A DNA stretch of 64,000 nt, taken from assembly GCA_944327465.1 (NCBI GenBank), contig CALVHH010000007.1, forward strand, positions 1 to 64,000, in the 5' to 3' direction. The position numbers were made by a program, and so were the translations under genes. Each line of letters starts with the position of its first letter. Positions within the stretch are counted from its first letter, which is position 1. This document shows positions 7,715 through 15,814 of the stretch, piece after piece. Below the pieces are notes generated by a model. It was not told where the DNA came from. It searched no databases and was given only the letters and a program-made list of their open reading frames with translations. The stretch is from an uncultured Clostridia bacterium. GTDB taxonomy: Bacteria > Bacillota > Clostridia > Christensenellales > Borkfalkiaceae.

Positions 7715-7805
7715 TTTATTATCTCCTATTATTTTTTTGATTTTGATGTTGCGGGCACATTTTTAAAGGCAGTCCGCCGCCTTTGGTTTCAGGCAAAAAT
7801 TAAAT

Positions 7806-8330
7806 TTAAGCCTCTTTGCTCTTGGCAATGCCGTTGAGCACGCGCACTATGCCGCCCATGAGGTTGGAGAGCACGCCTGCAAAGTTTGCCAAAGGAGCCT
7901 GCATGGAACCGAGCATCTTTGCAACCAGTTCCTCCCTGGAGGGCATGCTTGCAAGTGCCTTGATGCCCGCCTTGTCTACATAAGAGTTGTCCACGAAAGC
8001 GCTCTTTAAAATGACCTTGCCGTCGTAATCCTTGGCGGCGGAGACCATTGCCTTTGCGGCGCTCGTCTCGTCGGCGCCGAATGCAACCGCCGTGGGGCCG
8101 TTGAGGTCAGCGTCGAACAGGTCGTAACCGAGCTCGTTGAAGGCCTTGCGGACAAGGGTGTTTTTGTATACCTTGTATTCGCAGTTTGCCTTTTTGCACT
8201 TATTGCGCATTTCGGAAACTTCGGCTACGGTAAGACCCTTGTAGTCGATGAGCACGACCGATTTGGAGGCCTTTATCTTTTCGATAATTTCCTGAACAAC
8301 AACTTTTTTAGCTTCAAAGTTAGCTGACAA
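7806..8330 (-). CDS. rplJ: 50S ribosomal protein L10
   Basis: The 174-aa product is the stalk base protein that binds 23S rRNA and carries L7/L12 dimers on its C-terminal helix. Typical sequences are SKSVVLIDYKGLTVAEVSEM and YKVYKNTLVRKAF. Translation starts at TTG (8328-8330) behind GGGAGGT. It lies behind an L10-type leader with an attenuator hairpin. rplK and rplA, often upstream, and rpoB, often downstream, are not adjacent here. Confidence 0.96.
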   Translation of the reverse strand: MSANFEAKKVVVQEIIEKIKASKSVVLIDYKGLTVAEVSEMRNKCKKANCEYKVYKNTLVRKAFNELGYDLFDADLNGPTAVAFGADETSAAKAMVSAAKDYDGKVILKSAFVDNSYVDKAGIKALASMPSREELVAKMLGSMQAPLANFAGVLSNLMGGIVRVLNGIAKSKEA

Positions 8331-8480
8331 ATTTTTTACCTCCCGTTCAGATTCAAAAATAAAAAACCTTGCGCCGGCTAAGGCGCAAGGACAGTATACA
8401 TAAAAATATATCGTTCTTACGACCTCGGCAAGAGATTAAGGGAATATCCCGCTTGCTGTCTGCGGCGTAATTAATTTTTA
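8331..8480 (-). ncRNA. Ribosomal L10 leader RNA with attenuator
   Basis: The 5' untranslated region of rplJ has the hallmarks of the Firmicute L10 leader, which binds the L10-L12 complex for autoregulation: GCAGACAGCAAGCGGG, TTAATCTCTTGCCGAGGT, then a 3' GC-rich hairpin (arms CCTTGCGCC/GGCGCAAGG at 8367-8390) with a long T run directly before the ribosome site. Excess L10 would favour termination. Confidence 0.85.
8367..8390 (-). terminator. Attenuator hairpin in the rplJ leader
   Basis: CCTTGCGCC pairs with GGCGCAAGG, and the minus strand continues GTTTTTTATTTTT. It stands 37 nt before the TTG start of rplJ, so it acts as a conditional terminator. Confidence 0.8.
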
Positions 8481-8487
8481 CCTGCAT

Positions 8488-8516
8488 ATTATATTGCTTT
8501 TTTACCCGTTTGTCAA
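8488..8516 (-). promoter_or_regulatory. rplJL promoter
   Basis: Perfect consensus on the minus strand: TTGACA (8511-8516), 17-nt spacer, TATAAT (8488-8493). Confidence 0.88.
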
Positions 8517-8543
8517 CTCATTTTATGGCGGTTTGCACAATTT

Positions 8544-8972
8544 TTATATCAGCCGCGGCAGCACCGAAATATCCAGCTTCCATTCGGGTATGGCATTTCT
8601 GCGGCGGTGGTCGGCGTTGGCTTCGCCCAGCGCCCTTTTATATTCGGCATAGCTGCAGCCGTTCACCTTCATGAAGTGCTCGCTCGCCTCCCTCTCCCTG
8701 CCGGCGAGCTGCGTGCGGCCTATATGTATCACTTCGTGACAGGCGTGGCAGACCGCCACTACGTCTTCAAGCTTCTGCACGGCGTTCGCTTCGTCATAGC
8801 TCCACCTTTCGTGCGCTTCGAGGCGGCGCACGGGCGCGCCGCATATCATGCACCTGCCCCCTGCGCGGGCGTATGCGCGCCTGCGCACCGCGTCCCAGCC
8901 GCCCGGCGGCAGCAGCGTGCGCAGATTGGAATACCAACAGCTGTCGGGCACAAGTTCAAAATTGAGTTTCAT
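8544..8972 (-). CDS. HNH-family zinc-binding protein (142 aa), leaderless start
   Basis: The product contains GGRCMICGAPVRRLEAHERW and, ~25 residues later, AVCHACHEVIHIG. These CxxC, His-Trp and CHACH elements match the zinc knuckle and catalytic histidines of HNH nucleases. Whether it cuts DNA is unknown; small stand-alone members occur in many bacteria. The ATG at 8970-8972 is chosen because a TTGCAA-17-TATAAT promoter ends 6 nt upstream, which places the transcription start at the ATG. An in-frame ATG at 8987 lies inside the -10 box. No ribosome site exists, so the mRNA appears leaderless. Its only neighbours are the L10 promoter downstream and the divergent SPFH gene. Confidence 0.75.
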   Translation of the reverse strand: MKLNFELVPDSCWYSNLRTLLPPGGWDAVRRRAYARAGGRCMICGAPVRRLEAHERWSYDEANAVQKLEDVVAVCHACHEVIHIGRTQLAGREREASEHFMKVNGCSYAEYKRALGEANADHRRRNAIPEWKLDISVLPRLI

Positions 8973-8978
8973 GCCCCG

Positions 8979-9007
8979 ATTATACACTAAATGTAAAAAA
9001 ATTGCAA
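8979..9007 (-). promoter_or_regulatory. Promoter of the leaderless HNH gene
   Basis: TTGCAA (9002-9007), 17-nt spacer and TATAAT (8979-8984) on the minus strand. Six bases separate TATAAT from the ATG. Confidence 0.7.
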
Positions 9008-9024
9008 AATATTTGCCGCGGCGG

Positions 9025-9076
9025 TTGACATTTTATTTTAGCGTGTTATAATGTATTTAGATATCAAAATGATATC
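9025..9076 (+). promoter_or_regulatory. Promoter and palindrome upstream of the SPFH operon
   Basis: TTGACA (9025-9030), 16-nt spacer, TATAAT (9047-9052). A perfect inverted repeat GATATCA-AAA-TGATATC (9060-9076) sits at the expected transcription start and could be an operator, perhaps for the Arc-like protein encoded by the third gene. Confidence 0.7.
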
Positions 9077-9099
9077 AATATGATTTTAAGGAGAGCTAT

Positions 9100-10020
9100 A
9101 TGGCAACAAAAGTGGAAGAAAAGATAATAAAGGGGCTGCCCGGCGGTCTGGCGCTTGTTATATACATAGTGCTTGTGGCTGCGGCGATATTTTTGATAGC
9201 AGCGGGCATAGCGGGCGAAGCAGACGGACTGACCGCCATGGCTGTGGCGGGCGCCGTGCTCGCAGTGCTGCTTATCATCGGGCTGAACGGATTTAAGGTG
9301 CTTGCCCCCAACGAAGCGGCGGTGCTGACGTTCTTCGGCAAATACTACGGAACGCTGAAGCGCGACGGATTTTACTATGTCAATCCGCTGTGCGCCACTG
9401 TAAACCCCGCGGCGGGATTGGGCATGCTGAGAAAGAAAGTCAGCTTAAAGGCGATGACGCTGAACAACGAAAAACAGAAGGTCAACGACGAGGAGGGCAA
9501 TCCCATAGAGATAGGCGTGGTGGTCATCTGGCGCGTGGTGGACACGGCTAAGGCGGTGTTTGCGGTGGAAAATTACTCGTCGTATATAGCCACGCAGACC
9601 GACAGCGCGATAAGGCAGGTGGCGAGGCAGTACCCTTACGACGTATCGGACAGCGGCGACGAGAAGTCGCTGAGGGGCTCTTCGCAGGAGATCGCAAACA
9701 TTTTAAAGGCGGAGCTGCAGGAGCGCGTGGACATGGCGGGGCTGGAAATACTTGAAGCGAGGATATCCAACCTGGCATACGCGCCCGAAATAGCCGCCGC
9801 AATGCTGCAGCGCCAGCAGGCAGCCGCCATTATTGCCGCAAGACAGAAGATAGTTGACGGCGCCGTTTCGATGGTGGATATGGCGCTGAAAAAGCTTGCC
9901 GACAACCACGTATGCGAGCTGGACGACGAGAGAAAGGCGCAGATGGTATCTAACCTTCTGGTCGTGCTGTGCGGCAACAAGGACGCCCAGCCCATAGTCA
10001 ACAGCGGCTCGATATATTAA
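9100..10020 (+). CDS. SPFH/Band 7 domain membrane protein
   Basis: The 306-aa product has two N-terminal hydrophobic segments (residues ~16-36 and ~45-62), then an SPFH domain: GFKVLAPNEAAVLTFFGKYYG, GFYYVNPL, PIEIGVVVIWRVVDTAKAVF and a helical AILKAELQERVDMAGLEI-type stretch, ending in a coiled Ala/Gln-rich part. SPFH proteins form membrane microdomain scaffolds that influence proteolysis and secretion. AAGGAG precedes the ATG. Two small genes follow in the same direction, DUF6440 and an Arc-like protein, a set often seen together in Firmicutes. Confidence 0.88.
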   Translation: MATKVEEKIIKGLPGGLALVIYIVLVAAAIFLIAAGIAGEADGLTAMAVAGAVLAVLLIIGLNGFKVLAPNEAAVLTFFGKYYGTLKRDGFYYVNPLCATVNPAAGLGMLRKKVSLKAMTLNNEKQKVNDEEGNPIEIGVVVIWRVVDTAKAVFAVENYSSYIATQTDSAIRQVARQYPYDVSDSGDEKSLRGSSQEIANILKAELQERVDMAGLEILEARISNLAYAPEIAAAMLQRQQAAAIIAARQKIVDGAVSMVDMALKKLADNHVCELDDERKAQMVSNLLVVLCGNKDAQPIVNSGSIY

Positions 10021-10059
10021 ACCGCACCTAACGGACGCGATTTATAGAGGAAAGCGACC

Positions 10060-10251
10060 ATGAAAAACGAGAGATTTATTATAACCTACAAGCAGGGCGT
10101 GTTCAACAGGTTTGAAATAATAGTGGACAGAAAGACGGGCGTAAACTACCTCTTCCGCAACGACGGCGGCGGATGCGGCAGCATAACGCCGCTGTTGGAC
10201 AGGGAAGGCAAACCCGTCGTCACCCCTTTGCCGAACGCCTACGGCGATTGA
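10060..10251 (+). CDS. DUF6440 family protein (63 aa)
   Basis: The small product reads RFIITYKQG ... IIVDRKTGVNYLF ... GSITPLLDREGKPVVT, the pattern of DUF6440 proteins of unknown function. It starts 39 bp after the SPFH gene behind an AGAGGAAAG ribosome site and should be co-transcribed with it. No signal peptide or catalytic motif is seen. Confidence 0.75.
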   Translation: MKNERFIITYKQGVFNRFEIIVDRKTGVNYLFRNDGGGCGSITPLLDREGKPVVTPLPNAYGD

Positions 10252-10281
10252 GCAGAACACACATTCGGGTAAGCAGCGACT

Positions 10282-10500
10282 ATGGACGGCATACACAACA
10301 AAGACAATGCAAAAAACGGCAGAAAACAGGTTCCGCTGCGCATATCTGCGCAGCTGTATGCCGAGCTTGAACGCTGGGCGGAGGACGACTTCCGCTCGCT
10401 GAACGGGCAGATAGAATACCTGCTTGCGGAGTGCGTGCGCCGCCGCAGGGGCGGGCAAGCCTCACCTTCTGACGGCGGCGACCGTCACGGATCCGACTGA
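10282..10500 (+). CDS. Arc-like ribbon-helix-helix protein
   Basis: The 72-aa product contains KQVPLRISAQLYAELERWAE followed by FRSLNGQIEYLLAECV, the strand-helix-helix layout of Arc/MetJ-type DNA-binding proteins, with a disordered charged tail. It is the third gene of the SPFH-DUF6440 operon and may autoregulate it through the palindrome at 9060-9076, although that link is inference. A terminator follows 14 bp after the stop. Confidence 0.75.
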   Translation: MDGIHNKDNAKNGRKQVPLRISAQLYAELERWAEDDFRSLNGQIEYLLAECVRRRRGGQASPSDGGDRHGSD

Positions 10501-10514
10501 ACGGCACAAAAAGC

Positions 10515-10553
10515 GGGCGGGCGCAGACTTTGGTCTGCGCCCGCCCTGTTTTT
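10515..10553 (+). terminator. Terminator of the SPFH operon
   Basis: Perfect 14-bp arms (10515-10528 and 10533-10546) with loop TTTG, then TGTTTTTTG. Confidence 0.85.
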
Positions 10554-10565
10554 TGTCCGCCCGAG

Positions 10566-10706
10566 CTATTCGCCGATATATTCGTCGTGAAAGCGGCGTA
10601 TCTCTTCGGGGTCGAGGGATATCTTTTGCAGTGCGCCCGTACATTCGTTGGCGCTCACCGTGTTTTGCGCAAGTACGGCGGTCTTGAAGTGTGATTTACC
10701 TTTCAT
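10566..10706 (-). CDS. Small hypothetical protein (46 aa)
   Basis: The frame starts MKGKSHFKTAVLAQNT and ends RRFHDEYIGE, with one Cys in an SANECTGAL segment. It lies 54 bp after the CoA-disulfide reductase gene on the same strand. No ribosome site is visible. A CATAAT box ends 6 nt before the ATG, similar to the leaderless genes elsewhere in the window, but its -35 is poor. The amino acid composition looks coding and the frame fills an otherwise empty gap. No family is recognised. Confidence 0.4.
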   Translation of the reverse strand: MKGKSHFKTAVLAQNTVSANECTGALQKISLDPEEIRRFHDEYIGE

Positions 10707-10760
10707 GTTATTATTATGCCCCGCACGGTCAGACGATATACCGGGCGGGCACGATGCGGC

Positions 10761-12458
10761 TCAGCTGCGCTCCATGCCGCATTCGAACAGGGCGGCGGGC
10801 ATTCCTCCCCCCGCCAGCACGGCGCGGGCAAAGGCGTACCCGCCCGAAAAATTGCAGCAGTCGAAGCCCCTTTGGCTGAGTATGCGGCAGGCGAGATAGC
10901 TCCTCAGCCCGCTGTGGCACATTACATATACCCGCTTGTCCGCGGGCAGCTCGCCCATCCTTGAGCGGAGCTCGTCGAGGGGGATGTTGACAAACCCCGC
11001 CACGTGCCCCGCCGCGTACTCTGCGGGCGTGCGCGTATCCAGAAGAAACGCCCCGTCGTCGGCGGAGAGCGCGGCAATATCCTGCCAGCCGAACTGCTTT
11101 ACCAGCCCGCCGGCGATATTTTCAATCATGTATCCCGCCATGTTGACGGGGTCCTTTGCCGAGGAATAGGGCGGAGCGTAGGCGAGGTCCAACCCCGTGA
11201 GCTCTGTGCCCTTCATCCCTGCGCGTATTGCCGTGGCGAGCACGTCTATGCGCTTATCCACGCCCTCGCCGCCCACTATCTGTGCGCCGAGCAGCCTGAA
11301 TGTGCCGCGCTCGAATAGCACCTTCATGGTCATGGGGCGCGCCCCGGGATAGTAACCCGCATGGGACAGCGGCGACAGCACGACAGAATCACAGTCGATG
11401 CCCGCATCACGCGCCGTCTTGGAGTTTATGCCCGTGGTCGCCACAGTCATATCGAACACCTTTATGACCGAAGAGCCCTGCGAACCTTCGTAGCGCGACG
11501 GAATGCCGCAGATATTGTCGGCGGCTATCCTGCCCTGCTTGTTGGCAGGTCCCGCAAGCGAGATGAGCGCGTCGCCGCCCGTGACGAAATTTGTCACCTG
11601 CACGGCGTCGCCCACGGCGTAGATGTCGGGTGAGGACGTACGCATATGCTCGTCGACGCATATGGCGCCCTTTATGCCCGTTTTTAGCCCCGCAGCAGCG
11701 GCGAGGGCGCTATCGGGCTGCACGCCGAGCGCAGCCACTGCCATGTCGCACGGGCGCGCGGAGCCGTCCGCCAGGCGACAGAGCACGCCGCCCTGCGGGC
11801 GGCTTTCAAACGCCTTGACGCTCGCGCTGAACACCACCTCTGCCCCCGCCTGCCTGACCTTTGCCGCGACGAGGCAAGCCATGTCGTAGTCGAGGGGCTG
11901 CAAAAGCCGGTCGGGGCGCTGGAGTATGGTGACGGCTATCCCCGCCCGCACCAGATTTTCGGCGAGCTCTATGCCGATATACCCGCCGCCGGCTATTATC
12001 GCCGTGCGCGGCTTGTTTTGCACGATGAACTGCTTTATTGCCAGCGTGTCCTCGACGGTGCGCAGCGTGAACACGCCGCGGGTGTCGGCGCCCTCTATGC
12101 CGAAGAGCGCGGGCTTTGCGCCCGTGGCGATTATGAGCTTATCGTAGCAATCCTTAAAGCTCCTGCCCGTGGCGAGGTCACGCACTTCCACCTCCCGTGC
12201 CGCCGCGTCTATCGCCGTAACTTCGTGGCGGACGTACACGTCAACATTGAACCTCTCCTTGAACGACGACGGAGTCTGCAGGGTGAGTTCGCCATCATCG
12301 GCTATTTCGCCGCCTATATAGTACGGCAGACCGCAGTTGGCGTATGAGATGAAGCCGCTCCTTTCGTATATCGTTATGCTTGCGCCCTCGTCCAGCCGCC
12401 TGAGCCGCGCCGCCGCGGTGGCGCCGCCCGCGACGCCGCCTATTATTACTGTCTTCAT
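10761..12458 (-). CDS. CoA-disulfide reductase with C-terminal rhodanese domain
   Basis: The 565-aa product starts at the ATG 12456-12458 behind AAAGGAG. Residues 1-440 form a pyridine nucleotide-disulfide oxidoreductase: FAD motif VIIGGVAGGATAAARLRR, the single active-site cysteine in SYANCGLPYYIGG (~Cys44), NAD(P) motif TAIIAGGGYIGIELAENL, and the second FAD motif IYAVGDAVQ. Residues ~455-550 are a rhodanese domain with the catalytic loop CHSGLRS. Such fusions reduce CoA disulfides, persulfides or polysulfides with NAD(P)H and suggest oxygen or sulfur stress defence in an anaerobe. It has its own promoter, and a candidate sRNA is encoded just upstream. Confidence 0.92.
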   Translation of the reverse strand: MKTVIIGGVAGGATAAARLRRLDEGASITIYERSGFISYANCGLPYYIGGEIADDGELTLQTPSSFKERFNVDVYVRHEVTAIDAAAREVEVRDLATGRSFKDCYDKLIIATGAKPALFGIEGADTRGVFTLRTVEDTLAIKQFIVQNKPRTAIIAGGGYIGIELAENLVRAGIAVTILQRPDRLLQPLDYDMACLVAAKVRQAGAEVVFSASVKAFESRPQGGVLCRLADGSARPCDMAVAALGVQPDSALAAAAGLKTGIKGAICVDEHMRTSSPDIYAVGDAVQVTNFVTGGDALISLAGPANKQGRIAADNICGIPSRYEGSQGSSVIKVFDMTVATTGINSKTARDAGIDCDSVVLSPLSHAGYYPGARPMTMKVLFERGTFRLLGAQIVGGEGVDKRIDVLATAIRAGMKGTELTGLDLAYAPPYSSAKDPVNMAGYMIENIAGGLVKQFGWQDIAALSADDGAFLLDTRTPAEYAAGHVAGFVNIPLDELRSRMGELPADKRVYVMCHSGLRSYLACRILSQRGFDCCNFSGGYAFARAVLAGGGMPAALFECGMERS

Positions 12459-12482
12459 ACCTGCTCCTTTACGTTTTTTATT

Positions 12483-12511
12483 ATTATACCACCCGTCTGA
12501 GACAAATTCAA
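12483..12511 (-). promoter_or_regulatory. Promoter of the CoA-disulfide reductase gene
   Basis: TTGAAT (12506-12511), 17-nt spacer, TATAAT (12483-12488) on the minus strand, about 17 nt before the AAAGGAG site. Confidence 0.7.
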
Positions 12512-12521
12512 TATATCCGGC

Positions 12522-12620
12522 AAAAAATGCGCCCCGACAAAACAATTGGTTTTGTCGGGGCGTTTTCGGCTGCGCTTAAAACGCAGCCGAGATGGGCATA
12601 AACAGGTGATTGCAATCTTT
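12522..12620 (-). ncRNA. Candidate small RNA or orphan attenuated leader (~100 nt)
   Basis: A TTGACT-18-TATAAT promoter (12627-12656) fires leftward into a region without a credible ORF. The predicted RNA has two stable hairpins: TCGGCTGCG/CGCAGCCGA (12566-12590) and GCCCCGACAAAAC/GTTTTGTCGGGGC (12531-12561). The second is followed by GCATTTTTTG, a good intrinsic terminator. The next gene has its own promoter beyond this point, so the unit looks independent. A 7-codon ATG frame (MPISAAF) inside it lacks a ribosome site. Confidence 0.5.
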
Positions 12621-12626
12621 TGATAT

Positions 12627-12656
12627 ATTATACTACTCATTTCGTTTTACAGTCAA
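12627..12656 (-). promoter_or_regulatory. Promoter of the candidate sRNA
   Basis: TTGACT (12651-12656), 18-nt spacer, perfect TATAAT (12627-12632) on the minus strand, with no protein gene immediately downstream. Confidence 0.6.
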
Positions 12657-12719
12657 CCAAATCGTCAAACAAAGAGAGATAATATTTTGTATAAAAAGCA
12701 TTTATTTTGAGGAAGCGCA

Positions 12720-13148
12720 GTGAACTTTTCTGACAGATTGCGGGAATACATGGAGGACGCCAACCTGAGCGCTACAGAGCTTGCGGTGCAGCTGAACTGC
12801 AGCCGTGCCACCGTTTCGGGACTGCTGAATGCGGCGCACGCGCCGTCCACTCATATTTTTATAAAGCTGGTGACCTACTTCAACTGCTCGGCAGACTATA
12901 TACTCTGCCTGACCGACTATCCCGCCACGGACAGCTTTTACCCGCCCAAGCCGTTCTGCGAGCGGCTGAGGCTGTGTTTAAAGCTTGCGCGCAAGAGCGA
13001 ATACAGGCTGCAGCGCGAGCTGAAAATTTCGAGCTCGCTGACCTACCGCTGGCTGAACGGCAAGGCGGTGCCCGCAGTAAACAGCCTTATATGTCTTGCC
13101 GGGTATTTCGGCTGCTCGGTCGACTTTCTGCTCGGGCGCGAGGACTGA
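12720..13148 (+). CDS. Regulator with two tandem XRE helix-turn-helix domains
   Basis: The 142-aa product carries two Cro/C1-type domains: residues ~3-65 (FSDRLREYMEDANLSATELA, then NCSRATVSGLLNAAHAPS) and ~78-140 (FCERLRLCLKLARKSEYRLQ, then SSLTYRWLNGKAVPAVNSLI). Each ends in a similar FNCSADYIL/FGCSVDFLL motif, so the protein arose by internal duplication. Translation begins at GTG behind GAGGAA. It is a single-gene unit that ends at a terminator shared with rplQ. Its target is unknown. Confidence 0.8.
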   Translation: MNFSDRLREYMEDANLSATELAVQLNCSRATVSGLLNAAHAPSTHIFIKLVTYFNCSADYILCLTDYPATDSFYPPKPFCERLRLCLKLARKSEYRLQRELKISSSLTYRWLNGKAVPAVNSLICLAGYFGCSVDFLLGRED

Positions 13149-13187
13149 ACACTATGGGCGGAACTTGCAAAAAATATTCATATTGCA

Positions 13188-13219
13188 AAAAGAGCACGGC
13201 GCATGCCGTGCTCTTTTAC
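13188..13219 (+). terminator. Bidirectional terminator between the XRE gene and rplQ
   Basis: AAAAGAGCACGGC/GCCGTGCTCTTTT with a 4-nt loop, followed by T on one strand and preceded by A on the other. It can end both the plus-strand regulator gene and the long ribosomal operon. Confidence 0.75.
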
Positions 13220-13258
13220 GTATTCCGCTTTGGTTGCGGAAATGAATTTTTTTTAAGC

Positions 13259-13765
13259 TCAGACGAGCTCGATTATGGCCTCTTCGGCGCCATCGCCGCG
13301 GCGTTCGCCGAGGAGGTATATCCTGGTGTAGCCGCCGCCCTGGCCGAGTTCTTCCTTGCGCTGGGCGTACTTGGGAGCGATCTCGTTGAAGAGTTTTTCC
13401 ATTAAGGGATGCTTGATGTCCTTGGTGCGGGCCTTGTATTCAGACTTCTTTTCGGCGAAGCCCTTTATTTCCTGAAGGTCGCGAAGTTTTGCCATGATGG
13501 CGCGGCGGGCGGCAAGCTTTTTGGGGCTGTCCTTGATGACCTTTACGGTCACTTCCTTGCCCTTGGAATCGGTCTTTACCACGTCCTTTTCCTCGTTGAG
13601 GTCGTAGGTGTTTACAGCCTTGGTGATTATCTTTTCAACGTAGGGCTGAAGCTCCTTTGCCTTTGCCTGAGTAGTCTTTATTTTGCCGTACCATAAGAGC
13701 TCGGAAGCCTGGTTTCTGAGCATGGCGTTTCTTTGAGCTGAAGTTCTGCCTAATTTGCCGGGCAT
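13259..13765 (-). CDS. rplQ: 50S ribosomal protein L17
   Basis: The 168-aa product starts MPGKLGRTSAQRNAMLRNQA, and GGYTRIYLLGERRGDGAE near the end is the conserved L17 signature. It is longer than the ~115-aa Bacillus form because of a charged insertion around residues 55-85 and an extended middle helix, as in other clostridial L17 proteins. It is the last gene of the alpha operon, 5 bp after rpoA. Confidence 0.96.
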   Translation of the reverse strand: MPGKLGRTSAQRNAMLRNQASELLWYGKIKTTQAKAKELQPYVEKIITKAVNTYDLNEEKDVVKTDSKGKEVTVKVIKDSPKKLAARRAIMAKLRDLQEIKGFAEKKSEYKARTKDIKHPLMEKLFNEIAPKYAQRKEELGQGGGYTRIYLLGERRGDGAEEAIIELV

Positions 13766-13770
13766 GATTA

Positions 13771-14724
13771 TTAGTCCTCCTTGTCAGATAACGAAAGCCC
13801 GTAAGACTGAAGCTTTAAGATGACTTCGTCCAGAGACTTTCTGCCGAGGTTCCTGACCTTTAACATTTCTTCCTCGGTCTTTTTGGTTAAGTCTTCTACC
13901 GTGTGTATGTTTGCGCGCTTGAGGCAGTTGTAAGAGCGCACCGAAAGATCCATATCTTCGATAGCCATGGCAAGTATCTTCTGCTGGCGGTCGTCCTCGT
14001 TCTTGACGAGTATATCCATATCCTTGATGGTATCGGAGAGGTCGACGAACAGCGAGATGTGATCCTGCATTATCTTTGCCGCAAGGGAAACTATCTCCTT
14101 TGCGGAGAACGCGCCGTTCGTCCATACTTCCAACGTGAGCTTGTCGTAGTCGGTGTTCTGTCCGACACGGGTGTTTTCCACATTGTAGTTGACCTTTTTG
14201 ACGGGCGTATATATGGAATCTATGGGGATGTAGTCGATGAGCTCGGAGCGGGTGTGATCCGCACCCTTATATCCGCGGCCGCGGCCGATAGTTATTTCCA
14301 TATCTATCTTGCCGCCTGCATCCACGGTGCAGATGTGCTGGTCGCCGTTGATTATCTCTATTTCGGCGTCCTGCGTGATATCGCTTGCCTTTACCTCGCA
14401 GGGACCTTCCTTGTAGAGGTGAACTACCTTTACATAGTCCTTGTCGGTTATTTTTGTTTTGATAGCCAGCGACTTTAAGTTAAGGATAATTTCGGTTACG
14501 TCTTCCTTAACACCCGCAACTGCTGAAAACTCGTGCTTGACGGAGCCATCCAAAAACCTGATGCCCTGTGCTGCCGCGCCGGGCAGTGCGGACAGGAGTA
14601 TTCTTCTTAAGCAGTTGCCTATTGTAAGACCGAAGCCCTTTTCAAGAGGTTCGACTACTATCTTGGCGTAGGACACATCCTCGCTTTCATCGACCGTGAT
14701 CTTGGGCATATCCATTTCGATCAT
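13771..14724 (-). CDS. rpoA: DNA-directed RNA polymerase alpha subunit
   Basis: The 317-aa product has the assembly N-terminal domain ([40 protein letters not shown]) and the promoter- and activator-contacting C-terminal domain ([40 protein letters not shown]). An AAGGAGG site 6 nt before the ATG supports the start. It lies between rpsD and rplQ as usual. Confidence 0.98.
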   Translation of the reverse strand: MIEMDMPKITVDESEDVSYAKIVVEPLEKGFGLTIGNCLRRILLSALPGAAAQGIRFLDGSVKHEFSAVAGVKEDVTEIILNLKSLAIKTKITDKDYVKVVHLYKEGPCEVKASDITQDAEIEIINGDQHICTVDAGGKIDMEITIGRGRGYKGADHTRSELIDYIPIDSIYTPVKKVNYNVENTRVGQNTDYDKLTLEVWTNGAFSAKEIVSLAAKIMQDHISLFVDLSDTIKDMDILVKNEDDRQQKILAMAIEDMDLSVRSYNCLKRANIHTVEDLTKKTEEEMLKVRNLGRKSLDEVILKLQSYGLSLSDKED

Positions 14725-14753
14725 ATACTACCTCCTTAACTTAAATTATATTA

Positions 14754-15377
14754 TTATTTGGAGTAGAATTCGACAATCATATGCTCGGCAATCTGGCTGT
14801 CGATGTCTTCTCTCTGAGGAAGCGCTAAAATTTTGCCTTCTAATTTTTCGGGACTGAACTCAAGCCACTTGGGAAGATTTGCAGCCTTTGCCGATTTGAC
14901 GGCTTCGAAATATTTGTTGGAGGTCTTGTTTTCCTTTACGGCTATCACGTCGCCCACCCTTACGATATACGAAGGAATGTTGACCTTTTTGCCGTTGACG
15001 GTGAAGTGACCGTGGTTTACGAGCTGGCGTGCCTGGGCGCGGCTGACGCCTATGCCCATTCTGTAAACGACGTTGTCAAGCCTGCGCTCGAGCAGCGAGA
15101 GCATGTTTTCACCGGTGATGCCCTTCATTGCATCTGCCTTTTCGTAGTACATCCTGAACTGACCTTCCTGCACGCCGTAGATGCGCTTTACCTTCTGCTT
15201 TTCGCGAAGCTGCTGACCGTATTCGGAGACCTTCCTTCTGCCCGCGCCGTGAGGGCCGGGAGCTACGGGGCGTTTTTCGAAGGGGCACTTGCCGTTGTAG
15301 CATTTATCGCCCTTTAAAAAGAGTTTTGCGCCTTCCCTTCTGCAAAGGCGGCATTTTGCTTCTCTATAAGTTGCCAT
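14754..15377 (-). CDS. rpsD: 30S ribosomal protein S4
   Basis: The 207-aa primary 16S rRNA-binding protein has the zinc-binding N-terminus [12 protein letters not shown] with [12 protein letters not shown], and an S4 RNA-binding domain ([20 protein letters not shown]). In Firmicutes S4 often represses its own operon by binding the leader; the long leader before rpsM is the natural candidate target here. Confidence 0.97.
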   Translation of the reverse strand: MATYREAKCRLCRREGAKLFLKGDKCYNGKCPFEKRPVAPGPHGAGRRKVSEYGQQLREKQKVKRIYGVQEGQFRMYYEKADAMKGITGENMLSLLERRLDNVVYRMGIGVSRAQARQLVNHGHFTVNGKKVNIPSYIVRVGDVIAVKENKTSNKYFEAVKSAKAANLPKWLEFSPEKLEGKILALPQREDIDSQIAEHMIVEFYSK

Positions 15378-15398
15378 ATATCTTTATCTCTCCTCCGT

Positions 15399-15797
15399 TT
15401 ATACTCTTCTGCGCTTGGGGGGTCTGCAGCCGTTGTGAGGGATGGGGGATACGTCGGAAATGAGCGTTATCTCTACATCGCAAGCAGCTATTGCACGAAT
15501 AGCAGACTCTCTGCCCGCGCCAGGGCCCTTTACATAAACTTCTACCGAGCGGAGCCCGTGTTCCTTTGCCGCCTTTACTGCCGTTTCGCAGGCCATCTGA
15601 GCTGCGAAGGGCGTGCCCTTTCTGGAGCCCTTGAAGCCGAGCGCGCCTGCGCTGGACTGCGACAGGGCGTTGCCCTGAAGGTCGGTTACCGTTACCAAAG
15701 TATTGTTGAAGGATGACTGAATGTGCACCTGACCTTTGTCAACCTTTTTAAGCTCTTTGCGCTTTCTGGAAACTGTTGTCCTTTTAGTTGCTGCCAT
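15399..15797 (-). CDS. rpsK: 30S ribosomal protein S11
   Basis: The 132-aa product shows [20 protein letters not shown], the conserved [11 protein letters not shown] segment and the C-terminal [16 protein letters not shown]. It forms part of the 30S platform. Gene order rpsM-rpsK-rpsD-rpoA-rplQ is standard. Confidence 0.97.
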   Translation of the reverse strand: MAATKRTTVSRKRKELKKVDKGQVHIQSSFNNTLVTVTDLQGNALSQSSAGALGFKGSRKGTPFAAQMACETAVKAAKEHGLRSVEVYVKGPGAGRESAIRAIAACDVEITLISDVSPIPHNGCRPPKRRRV

Positions 15798-15814
15798 TTA
15801 TTTAGTCCTCCCTA

